The notes: a model not told the origin generated them from the sequence alone. 64,000 nt of DNA from Tubulanus polymorphus (GCF_964204645.1 NC_134036.1:6771600-6835599); one strand, 5' to 3'. Counted from the stretch's first letter, positions 48,101 to 62,609 are shown. Made by a program: numbers and translations.

Positions 48101-51100
48101 TGCTGACCGGGCCTTGATCAGCGTTACGAACCGGAGCATTGAGGGAGGGAGGGAGGCAGTAGGTCGGTCGTCCGTCCGTTTGTCAGTGTGCCGGCAGTGA
48201 TGGTTGTTCGAAAAATGACTAAGGGCTGACCGGGCCTTGATCAGCGTTACGACCCGGCGCTGGTCAGGAAGGGAGGAAGGGTGGCAGTAGGTCGGTCATC
48301 CGTTCGTTGGTCAGTGTGCCGGCGGTGGTAGTTCGAAAAACGACTAAGTGCTGACCGGGCCTTGATCTGCGTTACGACCCGGAGCAGTGTGGGAGGGAGG
48401 GGGACAGTAGGTCGGTCGTCCGTCCGTTCGTCAGTGTGCCGGCAGAGTTGGTTGTTCGAAAAACGACTAATTGCTGACCGGGCCTTGATCAGCGTTAGGA
48501 CCCGGTGCTGTGAGAGAGGGAGGGAGGCAGTAGGTCGGTCGTCCGTCCGTTTGTCAGTGTGCCGGCAGTGATGGTTGTTCGAAAAATGACTAAGGGCTGA
48601 CCGGGCCTTGATCAGCGTTACGACCCGGCGCTGGTCAGGGAGGGAGGGAGGGAGGCAGTAGGTCGGTCGTCCATCCGTTCGTCAGTGTGCCGGCGGTGGT
48701 TGTTCGAAAAACGACTAAGTGCTGACCGGGCCTAGATCAGCGTTACGACTCGGTGCAGTGAGGGAGGGAGAGAGGCAGTAGGTCGGTCGTCCGTCCGGTC
48801 CTCAGTGTGCCGGCGGTGGTTGTTCGAAAAACGACTAAGTGCTGACCGGGCCTTGATCAGCGTTACGACCCGGTGCAGTGAGGGAGGGAGGGAGGCAGTA
48901 GGTCGGTCGTCCGTCCGTTCGTCAGTGTGCCGGCAGAGTTGGTTGTTCGAAAAACGACTAAGTGCTGACCGGGCCTTGATCAGCGTTACGACCCGGTGCA
49001 GTGAGAGAGGGAGGGAGGGAGGCAGTAGGTCGGTCGTCCATCCGTTCGTCAGTGTGCCGGCGGTGGTAGTTCGAAAAACGACTAAGTGCTGACCGGGCCT
49101 TGATCAGCGTTACGACCCGGTGCAGTGAGGGAGGGAGGGAGGGAGGCAGTAGGTCGGTCGTCCATCCGTTCGTCAGTGTGCCGGCGGTGGTAGTTCAAAA
49201 AACGACTAAGTGCTGACCGGGCCTTGATCAGCGTTACGACCCGGAGCAGTGTGGGAGGGAGGGGGACAGTAGGTCGGTCGTCCGTCCGTTCGTCAGTGTG
49301 CCGGCAGAGTTGGTTGTTCGAAAAACAACTAAGTGCTGACCGGGCCTTGATCAGCGTTACGACCCGGAGCAGTGAGGGAGGGAGGGAGGCAGTAGGTCGG
49401 TCGTCCGTCCGTTCGCCAGTGTGCCGCTGGTGGTTGTTCGAAAAACGACTAAGTGCTGACCGGGCCTTGATCAGCGTTACGACCCGGTGCAGTGAGGGAG
49501 GGAGGGAGGCACTAGGACAGTCGTCCGCCCGTTAGTCAGTGTGTCGGCGGTTGTTGTTCGAAAAACGACTAAGTGCTGACCGGGCCATGAACAGCGTTAC
49601 GACCCGGCACCGGTCAGGAAGGGAGGGAGGGTGGCAGTAGGTCGGTCGTCCGTTCGTTCGTCAGTGTGCCGGCGGTGGTTGTTCGAAAAACGACTAAGTG
49701 CTGACCGGGCCTTGATCAGCGTTACGACCCGGTGCAGTGAGGGAGGGGGGGAGGCAGTAGGTCGGTCGTCCGTCCGTTCGTCATTGTGCCGGCGGTGGTA
49801 GTTCGAAAAACGACTAAGTGCTGACCGGGCCTTGATCAGCGTTACGACCCGAAGCATTGAGGGAGGGAGGGAGGCAGTAGGTCGGTCGTCCGTCCGTTTG
49901 TCAGTGTGCCGGCAGTGATGGTTGTTCGAAAAATGACTAAGGGCTGACCGGGCCTTGATCAGCGTTACGACCCGGCGCTGGTCAGGGCGGGAGGGAGGGA
50001 GGCAGTAGGTCGGTCGTCCATCCGTTCGTCAGTGTGCCGGCGGAGGTAGTTCGAAAAACGACTAAGTGCTGACCGGGCCTAGATCAGCGTTACGACTCGG
50101 TGCAGTGAGGGAGGGAGAGAGGCAGTAGGTCGGTCGTCCGTCCGGTCGTCAGTGTGCCGGCGGTGGTTGTTCGAAAAACGACTAAGTGCTGACCGGGCCT
50201 TGATCAGCGTTACGACCCGGTGCAGTGAGGGAGGGAGGGAGGGAGGCAGTAGGTCGGTCGTCCATCCGTTCGTCAGTGTGCCGGCGGTGGTAGTTCGAAA
50301 AACGACTAAGTGCTGACCGGGCCTTGATCAGCGTTACGACCCGGTGCAGTGAGGGAGGGAGGGAGGGAGGCAGTAGGTCGGTCGTCCATCCGTTCGTCAG
50401 TGTGCCGGCGGTGGCAGTTCAAAAAACGACTAAGTGCTGACCGGGCCTTGATCAGCGTTACGACCCGGTGCAGTGAGGGAGGGAGGGAGGCAGTAGGTCG
50501 GTCGTCCGTCCGTTCGCCAGTGTGCCGCTGGTTGTTGTTCGAAAAACGACTAAGTGCTGACCGGGCCTTGATCAGCGTTACGACCCGGTGCAGTGAGGGA
50601 GGGAGGGAGGGAGGCAGTAGGTCGGTCGTCCATCCGTTCGTCAGTGTGCCGGCGGTGGCAGTTCAAAAAACGACTAAGTGCTGACCGGGCCTTGATCAGC
50701 GTTACGACCCGGTGCAGTGAGGGAGGGAGGGAGGCAGTAGGTCGGTCGTCCGTCCGTTCGCCAGTGTGCCGCTGGTTGTTGTTCGAAAAACGACTAAGTG
50801 CTGACCGGACCTTGATCAGCGTTACGACCCGGAGCAGTGAGGGAGGGAGGGAGGCAGTAGGTCGGTCGTCCGTCCGTTCACCAGTGTGCCGCTGGTGGTT
50901 GTTCGAAAAACGACTAAGTGCTGACCGGGCCTTGATCAGCGTTACGACCCGGTGCAGTGAGGGAGGGAGGGAGGCACTAGGACAGTCGTCCGCCCGTTAG
51001 TCAGTGTGTCGGCGGTTGTTGTTCGAAAAACGACTAAGTGCTGACCGGGCCATGAGCAGCGTTACGACCCGGCACCGGTCAGGAAGGGAGGGAGGGTGGC

Positions 51101-54100
51101 AGTAGGTCGGTCGTCCGTTCGTTGGTCAGTGTGCCGGCGGTGGTAGTTCGAAAAACGACTAAGTGCTGACCGGGCCTTGATCAGCGTTACGACCCGGCGC
51201 TGGTCAGGGCGGGAGGGAGGGAGGCAGTAGGTCGGTCGTCCATCCGTTCGTCAGTGTGCCGGCGGTATTAGTTCGAAAAACGACTAAGTGCTGACCGGGC
51301 CTAGATCCGCGTTACGACTCGGTGCAGTGAGGGAGGGAGAGAGGCAGTAGGTCGGTCGTCCGTCCGGTCGTCAGTGTGCCGGCGGTGGTTGTTCGAAAAA
51401 CGACTAAGTGCTGACCGGGCCTTGATCAGCGTTACGACCCGGAGCATTGAGGGAGGGAGGGAGGCAGTAGGTCGGTCGTCCGTCCGTTTGTCAGTGTGCC
51501 GGCAGTGATGGTTGTTCGAAAAATGACTAAGGGCTGACCGGGCCTTGATCAGCGTTACGACCCGGCGCTGGTCAGGGCGGGAGGGAGGGAGGCAGTAGGT
51601 CGGTCGTCCGTCCGTTCGTCAGTGTGCCGGCAGAGTTGGTTGTTCGAAAAACGACTAAGTGCTGACCGGGCCTTGATCAGCGTTACGACCCGGTGCAGTG
51701 AGAGAGGGAGGGAGGGAGGCAGTAGGTCGGTCGTCCATCCGTTCGTCAGTGTGCCGGCGGTGGTTGTTCGAAAAACGACTAAGTGCTGACCGGGCCTTGA
51801 TCAGCGTTACGACCCGGTGCAGTGAGGGAGGGAGGGAGGGAGGCAGTAGGTCGGTCGTCCATCCGTTCGTCAGTGTGCCGGCGGTGGTTGTTCGAAAAAC
51901 GACTAAGTGCTGACCGGGCCATGAACAGCGTTACGACCCGGCACCGGTCAGGAAGGGAGGGAGGGTGGCAGTAGGTCGGTCGTCCGTTCGTTCGTCAGTG
52001 TGCCGGCGGTGGTTGTTCGAAAAACGACTAAGTGCTGACCGGGCCATGAACAGCGTTACGACCCGGCACCGGTCAGGAAGGGAGGGAGGGTGGCAGTAGG
52101 TCGGTCGTCCGTTCGTTGGTCAGTGTGCCGGCGGTGGTAGTTCGAAAAACGACTAAGTGCTGACCGGGCCTTGATCAGCGTTACGACCCGGTGCAGTGAG
52201 GGAGGGAGGGAGGGAGGCAGTAGGTCGGTCGTCCGTCCGTTCGTCAGTGTGCCGGCGGTGGTAGTTCGAAAAACGACTAAGTGCTGACCGGGCCATGAAC
52301 AGCGTTACGACCCGGCACCGGTCAGGAAGGGAGGGAGGGTGGCAGTAGGTCGGTCGTCCATCCGTTCGTCAGTGTGCCGGCGGTGGTAGTTCGAAAAACG
52401 ACTAAGTGCTGACCGGGTTATGCTCAGCGTTACGACCCGGTGCAGTGAGGGAGGGAGGGAGGGAGGCAGTAGGTCGGTCGTCCATCCGTTCGTCAGTGTG
52501 CCGGCGATGGTTGTTCGAAAAACGACTAAGTGCTGACCGGGCCTTGATCAGCGTTACGACCCGGTGCAGTGAGGGAGGGAGGGAGGCACTAGGACAGTCG
52601 TCCGCCCGTTAGTCAGTGTGCCGGCGGTGGTTGTTCGAAAAACGACTAAGTGCTGACCGGGCCTTGATCAGCGTTACGACCCGGCACCGGTCAGGGAGGG
52701 AGGGAGGGAGGCAGTAGGTCGGTCGTCCGTCCGTTCGTCACTGTGCCGGCGGTGGTAGTTCGAAAAACGACTAAGTGCTGACCGGGCCTTGATCAGCGTT
52801 ACGACCCGGAGCATTGAGGGAGGGAGGGAGGCAGTAGGTCGGTCGTCCGTCCGTTTGTCAGTGTGCCGGCAGTGATGGTTGTTCGAAAAAATGACTAAGG
52901 GCTGACCGGGCCTTGATCAGCGTTACGACCCGGCGCTGGTCAGGGCGGGAGGGAGGGAGGCAGTAGGTCGGTCGTCCATCCGTTCGTCAGTGTGCCGGCG
53001 GTGGTAGTTCGAAAAACGACTAAGTGCTGACCGGGCCTAGATCAGCGTTACGACCCGGTGCAGTGAGGGAGGGAGGGAGGCAGTAGGTCGGTCGTCCGTC
53101 CGGTCGTCAATGTGCTGGCGGTGGTTGTTCGAAAAACGACTAAGTGCTGACCGGGCCTTGATCAGCGTTACGACCCGGTGCAGTGAGGGAGGGAGGGAGG
53201 AACTAGGACAGTCGTCCGCCCGTTAGTCAGTGTGTCGGCGGTTGTTGTTCGAAAAACGACTAAGTGCTGACCGGGCCATGAACAGCGTTACGACCCGGCA
53301 CCGGTCAGGAAGGGAGGGAGGGTGGCAGTAGGTCGGTCGTCCGTTCGTTGGTCAGTGTGCCGGCGGTGGTAGTTCGAAAAACGACTAAGTGCTGACCGGG
53401 CCTTGATCAGCGTTACGACCCGGTGCAGTGAGGGAGGGAGGGAGGCAGTAGGTCGGTCGTCCGTCCGTTCGTCAGTGTGCCGGCGGTGGTAGTTCGAAAA
53501 ACGACTAAGTGCTGACCGGGCCATGAACAGCGTTACGACCCGGCACCGGTCAGGAAGGGAGGGAGGGTGGCAGTAGGTCGGTCGTCCATCCGTTCGTCAG
53601 TGTGCCGGCGGTGGTAGTTCGAAAAACGACTAAGTGCTGACCGGGCCTTGATCAGCGTTACGACCCGGTACAGTGAGGGAGGGAGGGAGGCAGTAGGTCG
53701 GTCGTCCGTCCGTTCGTCAGTGTGCCGGCGGTGGTTGTTCGAAAAACGACTAAGTGCTGACCGGGTCATGATCAGCGTTACGACCCGGTGCAGTGAGGGA
53801 GGGAGGGAGGGAGGCAGTAGGTCGGTCGTCCATCCGTTCGTCAGTGTGCCGGCGATGGTTGTTCGAAAAACGACTAAGTGCTGACCGGGCCTTGATCAGC
53901 GTTACGACCCGGTGCAGTGAGGGAGGGAGGGAGGCACTAGGACAGTCGTCCGCCCGTTAGTCAGTGTGCCGGCGGTGGTTGTTCGAAAAACGACTAAGTG
54001 CTGACCGGGCCTTGATCAGCGTTACGACCCGGCACCGGTCAGGGAGGGAGGGAGGGAGGCAGTAGGTCGGTCGTCCGTCCGTTCGTCACTGTGCCGGCGG

Positions 54101-57100
54101 TGGTAGTTCGAAAAACGACTAAGTGCTGACCGGGCCTTGATCAGCGTTACGACCCGGCGCTGGTCAGGGCGGGAGGGAGGGAGGCAGTAGGTCGGTCGTC
54201 CATCCGTTCGTCAGTGTGCCGGCGGTGGTAGTTCGAAAAACGACTAAGTGCTGACCGGGCCTAGATCAGCGTTACGACCCGGTGCAGTGAGGGAGGGAGG
54301 GAGGCAGTAGGTCGGTCGTCCGTCCGGTCGTCAATGTGCTGGCGGTGGTTGTTCGAAAAACGACTAAGTGCTGACCGGGCCTTGATCAGCGTTACGACCC
54401 GGTGCAGTGAGGGAGGGAGGGAGGGAGGAACTAGGACAGTCGTCCGCCCGTTAGTCAGTGTGTCGGCGGTTGTTGTTCGAAAAACGACTAAGTGCTGACC
54501 GGGCCATGAACAGCGTTACGACCCGGCACCGGTCAGGAAGGGAGGGAGGGTGGCAGTAGGTCGGTCGTCCGTTCGTTGGTCAGTGTGCCGGCGGTGGTAG
54601 TTCGAAAAACGACTAAGTGCTGACCGGGCCTTGATCAGCGTTACGACCCGGTGCAGTGAGGGAGGGAGGGAGGGAGGCAGTAGGTCGGTCGTCCATCCGT
54701 TCGTCAGTGTGCCGGCGATGGTTGTTCGAAAAACGACTAAGTGCTGACCGGGCCTTGATCAGCGTTACGACCCGGTGCAGTGAGGGAGGGAGGGAGGCAC
54801 TAGGACAGTCGTCCGCCCGTTAGTCAGTGTGCCGGCGGTGGTTGTTCGAAAAACGACTAAGTGCTGACCGGGCCTTGATCAGCGTTACGACCCGGCACCG
54901 GTCAGGGAGGGAGGGAGGGAGGCAGTAGGTCGGTCGTCCGTCCGTTCGTCACTGTGCCGGCGGTGGTAGTTCGAAAAACGACTAAGTGCTGACCGGGCCT
55001 TGATCAGCGTTACGACCCGGAGCATTGAGGGAGGGAGGGAGGCAGTAGGTCGGTCGTCCGTCCGTTTGTCAGTGTGCCGGCAGTGATGGTTGTTCGAAAA
55101 AATGACTTAGTGCTGACCGGGCCTTGATCAGCGTTACGACCCGGCACCGGTCAGGGAGGGAGGGAGGGAGGCAGTAGGTCGGTCGTCCGTCCGTTCGTCA
55201 CTGTGCCGGCGGTGGTAGTTCGAAAAACGAATAAGTGCTGACCGGGCCTTGATCAGCGTTACGACCCGGAGCTTTGAGGGAGGGAGGGAGGCAGTAGGTC
55301 GGTCGTCCGTCCGTTTGTCAGTGTGCCGGCAGTGATGGTTGTTCGAAAAAATGACTAAGGGCTGACCGGGCCTTGATCAGCGTTACGACCCGGCGCTGGT
55401 CAGGGCGGGAGGGAGGGAGGCAGTAGGTCGGTCGTCCATCCGTTCGTCAGTGTGCCGGCGGTGATAGTTCGAAAAACGACTAAGTGCTGACCGGGCCTAG
55501 ATCAGCGTTACGACCCGGTGCAGTGAGGGAGGGAGGGAGGCAGTAGGTCGGTCGTCCGTCCGGTCGTCAGTGTGCCGGCGGTGGTTGTTCGAAAAACGAC
55601 TAAGTGCTGACCGGGCCATGATCAGCGTTACGACCCGGTGCAGTGAGGGAGGGAGGGAGGAACTAGGACAGTCGTCCGCCCGTTAGTCAGTGTGTCGGCG
55701 GTTGTTGTTCGAAAAACGACTAAGTGCTGACCGGGCCATGAACAGCGTTACGACCCGGCACCGGTCAGGAAGAGAGGAAGGGTGTTAGTAGGTCGGTCGT
55801 CCATCCGTTCGTCAGTGTGCCGGCGGTGGTAGTTCGAAAAACGACTAAGTGCTGACCGGGCCTTGATCAGCGTTACGACCCGGTACAGTGAGGGAGGGAG
55901 GGAGGCAGTAGGTCGGTCGTCCGTCCGTTCGTCAGTGTGCCGGCGGTGGTTGTTCGAAAAACGACTAAGTGCTGACCGGGTCATGATCAGCGTTACGACC
56001 CGGTGCAGTGAGGGAGGGAGGGAGGGAGGGAGGCAGTAGGTCGGTCGTCCATCCGTTCGTCAGTGTGCCGGCGGTGGTTGTTCGAAAAACGACTAAGTGC
56101 TGACCGGGCCTTGATCAGCGTTACGACCCGGTGCAGTGAGGGAGGGAGGGAGGGAGGCAGTAGGTCGGTCGTCCATCCGTTCGTCAGTGTGCCGGCGGTG
56201 GTTGTTCGAAAAACGACTAAGTGCTGACCGGGCCATGAACAGCGTTACGACCCGGCACCGGTCAGGAAGGGAGGGAGGGTGGCAGTAGGTCGGTCGTCCG
56301 TTCGTTCGTCAGTGTGCCGGCGGTGGTTGTTCGAAAAACGACTAAGTGCTGACCGGGCCATGAACAGCGTTACGACCCGGCACCGGTCAGGAAGGGAGGG
56401 AGGGTGGCAGTAGGTCGGTCGTCCGTTCGTTGGTCAGTGTGCCGGCGGTGGTAGTTCGAAAAACGACTAAGTGCTGACCGGGCCATGAACAGCGTTACGA
56501 CCCGGCACCGGTCAGGAAGGGAGGGAGGGTGGCAGTAGGTCGGTCGTCCATCCGTTCGTCAGTGTGCCGGCGGTGGTAGTTCGAAAAACGACTAAGTGCT
56601 GACCGGGCCTTTATCAGCGTTACGACCCGGTACAGTGAGGGAGGGAGGGAGGCAGTAGGTCGGTCGTCCGTCCGTTCGTCAGTGTGCCGGCGGTGGTTGT
56701 TCGAAAAACGACTAAGTGCTGACCGGGTCATGATCAGCGTTACGACCCGGTGCAGTGAGGGAGGGAGGGAGGGAGGCAGTAGGTCGGTCGTCCATCCGTT
56801 CGTCAGTGTGCCGGCGATGGTTGTTCGAAAAACGACTAAGTGCTGACCGGGCCTTGATCAGCGTTACGACCCGGTGCAGTGAGGGAGGGAGGGAGGCACT
56901 AGGACAGTCGTCCGCCCGTTAGTCAGTGTGCCGGCGGTGGTTGTTCGAAAAACGACTAAGTGCTGACCGGGCCTTGATCAGCGTTACGACCCGGCACCGG
57001 TCAGGGAGGGAGGGAGGGAGGCAGTAGGTCGGTCGTCCGTCCGTTCGTCACTGTGCCGGCGGTGGTAGTTCGAAAAACGACTAAGTGCTGACCGGGCCTT

Positions 57101-58017
57101 GATCAGCGTTACGACCCGGCGCTGGTCAGGGCGGGAGGGAGGGAGGCAGTAGGTCGGTCGTCCATCCGTTCGTCAGTGTGCCGGCGGTGGTAGTTCGAAA
57201 AACGACTAAGTGCTGACCGGGTCATGATCAGCGTTACGACCCGGTGCAGTGAGGGAGGGAGGGAGGGAGGCAGTAGGTCGGTCGTCCATCCGTTCGTCAG
57301 TGTGCCGGCGGTGGTTGTTCGAAAAACGACTAAGTGCTTACCGGGCCTTGATCAGCGTTACGACCCGGTGCAGTGAGGGAGGGAGGGAGGGAGGCAGTAG
57401 GTCGGTCGTCCATCCGTTCGTCAGTGTGCCGGCGGTGGTTGTTCGAAAAACGACTAAGTGCTGACCGGGCCATGATCAGCGTTACGACCCGGTGCAGTGA
57501 GGGAGGGAGGGAGGCACTAGGACAGTCGTCCGCCCGTTAGTCAGTGTGTCGGCGGTTGTTGTTCGAAAAACGACTAAGTGCTGACCGGGCCATGAACAGC
57601 GTTACGACCCGGCACCGGTCAGGGAGGGAGGCAGTAGGTCGGTCGTCCGTCCGTTCGTCATTGTGCCGGCGGTGGTAGTTCGAAAAACGACTAAGTGCTG
57701 ACCGGGCCTTGATCAGCGTTACGACCCGGAGCATTGAGGGAGGGAGGGAGGCAGTAGGTCGGTCGTCCGTCCGTTTGTCAGTGTGCCGGCAGCGATGGTT
57801 GTTCGAAAAATGACTAAGGGCTGACCGGGCCTTGATCAGCGTTACGACCCGGAGCATTGAGGGAGGGAGGGAGGCAGTAGGTCGGTCGTCCATCCGTTCG
57901 TCAGTGTGCCGGCGGTGGTAGTTCGAAAAACGACTAAGTGCTGACCGGGCCTAGATCAGCGTTACGACCCGGTGCAGTGAGGGAGGGAGGGAGGCAGTAG
58001 GTCGGTCGTCCGTCCGG
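36136..58017 (+). repeat. 21.8-kb tandem duplication, copy B
   Basis: Second copy, directly abutting copy A, 21882 bp. Nested blocks of copy A reappear here: the 5-monomer block at about 37428-38510; the K-L block at about 39020-40308, 41096-42384 and 43056-43853; the 7-monomer block at about 46620-48358; the dimer duplication at about 50322-50809; and the 11-monomer block at about 52168-53508. The right end is placed in the gtccggtcg tail of a T-like monomer at about 58016, matching the tail at 36131-36135 after allowing for the 120-bp loss in A. Confidence 0.9.
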
Positions 58018-61000
58018 TCGTCAGTGTGCCGGCGGTGGTTGTTCGAAAAACGACTAAGTGCTGACCGGGCCATGAACAGCGTTACGACCCGGCACCGGTC
58101 AGGAAGGGAGGGAGGGTGGCAGTAGGTCGGTCGTCCGTCCGTTCGTCAGTGTGCCGGCGGTGGTAGTTCGAAAAACGACTAAGTGCTGACCGGGCCATGA
58201 ACAGCGTTACGACCCGGCACCGGTCAGGAAGGGAGGGAGGGTGGCAGTAGGTCGGTCGTCCATCCGTTCGTCAGTGTGCCGGCGGTGGTAGTTCGAAAAA
58301 CGACTAAGTGCTGACCGGGCCTTGATCAGCGTTACGACCCGGTACAGTGAGGGAGGGAGGCAGTAGGTCGGTCGTCCGTCCGTTCGTCAGTGTGCCGGCG
58401 GTGGTTGTTCGAAAAACGACTAAGTGCTGACCGGGTCATGATCAGCGTTACGACCCGGTGCAGTGAGGGAGGGAGGGAGGGAGGCAGTAGGTCGGTCGTC
58501 CATCCGTTCGTCAGTGTGCCGGCGATGGTTGTTCGAAAAACGACTAAGTGCTGACCGGGCCTTGATCAGCGTTACGACCCGGTGCAGTGAGGGAGGGAGG
58601 GAGGCACTAGGACAGTCGTCCGCCCGTTAGTCAGTGTGCCGGCGGTTGTTGTTCGAAAAACGACTAAGTGCTGACCGGGCCTTGATCAGCGTTACGACCC
58701 GGCACCGGTCAGGGAGGGAGGGAGGGAGGCAGTAGGTCGGTCGTCCGTCCGTTCGTCACTGTGCCGGCGGTGGTAGTTCGAAAAACGACTAAGTGCTGAC
58801 CGGGCCTTGATCAGCGTTACGACCCGGAGCTTTGAGGGAGGGAGGGAGGCAGTAGGTCGGTCGTCCGTCCGTTTGTCAGTGTGCCGGCAGTGATGGTTGT
58901 TCGAAAAAATGACTAAGGGCTGACCGGGCCTTGATCAGCGTTACGACCCGGCGCTGGTCAGGGCGGGAGGGAGGGAGGCAGTAGGTCGGTCGTCCATCCG
59001 TTCGTCAGTGTGCCGGCGGTGGTAGTTCGAAAAACGACTAAGTGCTGACCGGGCCTAGATCAGCGTTACGACCCGGTGCAGTGAGGGAGGGAGGGAGGCA
59101 GTAGGTCGGTCGTCCGTCCGGTCGTCAGTGTGCCGGCGGTGGTTGTTCGAAAAACGACTAAGTGCTGACCGGGCCATGATCAGCGTTACGACCCGGAGCA
59201 GTGAGGGAGGGAGGGAGGCAGTAGGTCGGTCGTCTGTCCGTTCGCCAGTGTGCCGGCGGTGGTTGTTCGAAAAACGACTAAGTGCTGACCGGGCCTTGAT
59301 CAGCGTTACGACCCGGAGCATTGAGGGAGGGAGGGAGGGAGTAGGTCGGTCGTCCGTCCGTTTGTCAGTGTGCCGGCAGTGATGGTTGTTCGAAAAACGA
59401 CTAAGGGCTGACCGGGCCTTAATCAGCGTTACGACCCGGCGCTGGTCAGGGAGGGAGGGAGGGAGGCAGTAGGTCGGTCGTCCGTCCGTTCGTCATTGTG
59501 CCGGCGGTGATAGTTCGAAAAACGACTAAGTGCTGACCGGGCCTTGATCAGCGTTACGACCCGGTGCAGTGAGGGAGGGAGGGAGGAACTAGGACAGTCG
59601 TCCGCCCGTTAGTCAGTGTGTCGGCGGTTGTTGTTCGAAAAACGACTAAGTGCTGACCGGGCCATGAACAGCGTTACGACCCGGCACCGGTCAGGAAGGG
59701 AGGGAGGGTGGCAGTAGGTCGGTCGTCCGTTCGTTGGTCAGTGTGCCGGCGGTGGTAGTTCGAAAAACGACTAAGTGCTGACCGGGCCTTGATCAGCGTT
59801 ACGACCCGGTGCAGTGAGGGAGGGAGGGAGGGAGGAACTAGGACAGTCGTCCGCCCGTTAGTCAGTGTGTCGGCGGTTGTTGTTCGAAAAACGACTAAGT
59901 GCTGACCGGGCCATGAACAGCGTTACGACCCGGCACCGGTCAGGGAGGGAGGCAGTAGGTCGGTCGTCCGTCCGTTCGTCATTGTGCCGGCGGTGGTAGT
60001 TCGAAAAACGACTAAGTGCTGACCGGGCCTTGATCAGCGTTACGACCCGGTGCAGTGAGGGAGGGAGGGAGGGAGGCAGTAGGTCGGTCGTCCGTCCGTT
60101 CGTCAGTGTGCCGGCGGTGGTAGTTCGAAAAACGACTAAGTGCTGACCGGGCCATGAACAGCGTTACGACCCGGCACCGGTCAGGAAGGGAGGGAGGGTG
60201 GCAGTAGGTCGGTCGTCCATCCGTTCGTCAGTGTGCCGGCGGTGGTAGTTCGAAAAACGACTAAGTGCTGAACGGGTTATGATCAGCGTTACGACCCGGT
60301 GCAGTGAGGGAGGGAGGGAGGGAGGCAGTAGGTCGGTCGTCCATCCGTTCGTCAGTGTGCCGGCGATGGTTGTTCGAAAAACGACTAAGTGCTGACCGGG
60401 CCTTGATCAGCGTTACGAACCGGTGCAGTGAGGGAGGGAGGGAGGCACTAGGACAGTCGTCCGCCCGTTAGTCAGTGTGCCGGCGGTGGTTGTTCGAAAA
60501 ACGACTAAGTGCTGACCGGGCCTTGATCAGCGTTACGACCCGGCACCGGTCAGGGAGGGAGGGAGGGAGGCAGTAGGTCGGTCGTCCGTCCGTTCGTCAC
60601 TGTGCCGGCGGTGGTAGTTCGAAAAACGACTAAGTGCTGACCGGGCCTTGATCAGCGTTACGACCCGGAGCATTGAGGGAGGGAGGGAGGCAGTAGGTCG
60701 GTCGTCCGTCCGTTTGTCAGTGTGCCGGCAGTGATGGTTGTTCGAAAAAATGACTAAGGGCTGACCGGGCCTTGATCAGCGTTACGACCCGGCGCTGGTC
60801 AGGGCGGGAGGGAGGGAGGCAGTAGGTCGGTCGTCCATCCGTTCGTCAGTGTGCCGGCGGTGGTAGTTCGAAAAACGACTAAGTGCTGACCGGGCCTAGA
60901 TCAGCGTTACGACCCGGTGCAGTGAGGGAGGGAGGGAGGCAGTAGGTCGGTCGTCCGTCCGGTCGTCAATGTGCTGGCGGTGGTTGTTCGAAAAACGACT

Positions 61001-62609
61001 AAGTGCTGACCGGGCCTTGATCAGCGTTACGACCCGGTGCAGTGAGGGAGGGAGGGAGGAACTAGGACAGTCGTCCGCCCGTTAGTCAGTGTGTCGGCGG
61101 TTGTTGTTCGAAAAACGACTAAGTGCTGACCGGGCCATGAACAGCGTTACGACCCGGCACCGGTCAGGAAGGGAGGGAGAGTGGCAGTAGGTCGGTCGTC
61201 CGTTCGTTGGTCAGTGTGCCGGCGGTGGTAGTTCGAAAAACGACTAAGTGCTGACCGGGCCTTGATCAGCGTTACGACCCGGAGCAGTGAGGGAGGGAGG
61301 GAGGCAGTAGGTCGGTCGTCCGTCCGTTCGTCAGTGTGCCGGCGGTGGTAGTTCGAAAAACGACTAAGTGCTGACCGGGCCTAGATCAGCGTTACGACCC
61401 GGTGCAGTGAGGGAGGGAGGGAGGCAGTAGGTCGGTCGTCCGTCCGGTCGTCAGTGTGCCGGCGGTGGTTGTTCGAAAAACGACTAAGTGCTGACCGGGC
61501 CATGATCAGCGTTACGACCCGGTAGAGTGAGGGAGGGAGGGAGGAACTAGGACAGTCGTCCGCCCGTTAGTCAGTGTGTCGGCGGTTGTTGTTCGAAAAA
61601 CGACTAAGTGCTGACCGGGCCATGAACAGCGTTACGACCCGGCACCGGTCAGGAAGGGAGGGAGGGTGGCAGTAGGTCGGTCGTCCGTTCGTTGGTCAGT
61701 GTGCCGGCGGTGGTAGTTCGAAAAACGACTAAGTGCTGACCGGGCCTTGATCAGCGTTACGACCCGGGGCAGTGAGGGAGGGAGGGAGGCAGTAGGTCGG
61801 TCGTCCGTCCGTTCGTCAGTGTGCCGGCGGTGGTAGTTCGAAAAACGACTAAGTGCTGACCGGGCCATGAACAGCGTTACGACCCGGCACCGGTCAGGAA
61901 GGGAGGAAGGGTGTTAGTAGGTCGGTCGTCCATCCGTTCGTCAGTGTGCCGGCGGTGGTAGTTCGAAAAACGACTAAGTGCTGACCGGGCCTTGATCAGC
62001 GTTACGACCCGGTACAGTGAGGGAGGGAGGGAGGCAGTAGGTCGGTCGTCCGTCCGTTCGTCAGTGTGCCGGCGGTGGTTGTTCGAAAAACGACTAAGTG
62101 CTGACCGGGTCATGATCAGCGTTACGACCCGGTGCAGTGAGGGAGGGAGGGAGGGAGGCAGTAGGTCGGTCGTCCATCCGTTCGTCAGTGTGCCGGCGGT
62201 GGTTGTTCGAAAAACGACTAAGTGCTGACCGGGCCTTGATCAGCGTTACGACCCGGTGCAGTGAGGGAGGGAGGGAGGGAGGCAGTAGGTCGGTCGTCCA
62301 TCCGTTCGTCAGTGTGCCGGCGGTGGTTGTTCGAAAAACGACTAAGTGCTGACCGGGCCATGAACAGCGTTACGACCCGGCACCGGTCAGGAAGGGAGGG
62401 AGGGTGGCAGTAGGTCGATCGTCCGTTCGTTCGTCAGTGTGCCGGCGGTGGTTGTTCGAAAAACGACTAAGTGCTGACCGGGCCATGAACAGCGTTACGA
62501 CCCGGCACCGGTCAGGAAGGGAGGGAGGGTGGCAGTAGGTCGGTCGTCCGTTCGTTGGTCAGTGTGCCGGCGGTGGTAGTTCGAAAAACGACTAAGTGCT
62601 GACCGGGCC

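Noticed and set aside
14380-58017. Treating the two 21.8-kb blocks as certain biology
   Set aside because: An assembly artefact cannot be excluded from sequence alone. The small differences favour two real copies, so it is reported as a finding with a read-depth and spanning-read test.
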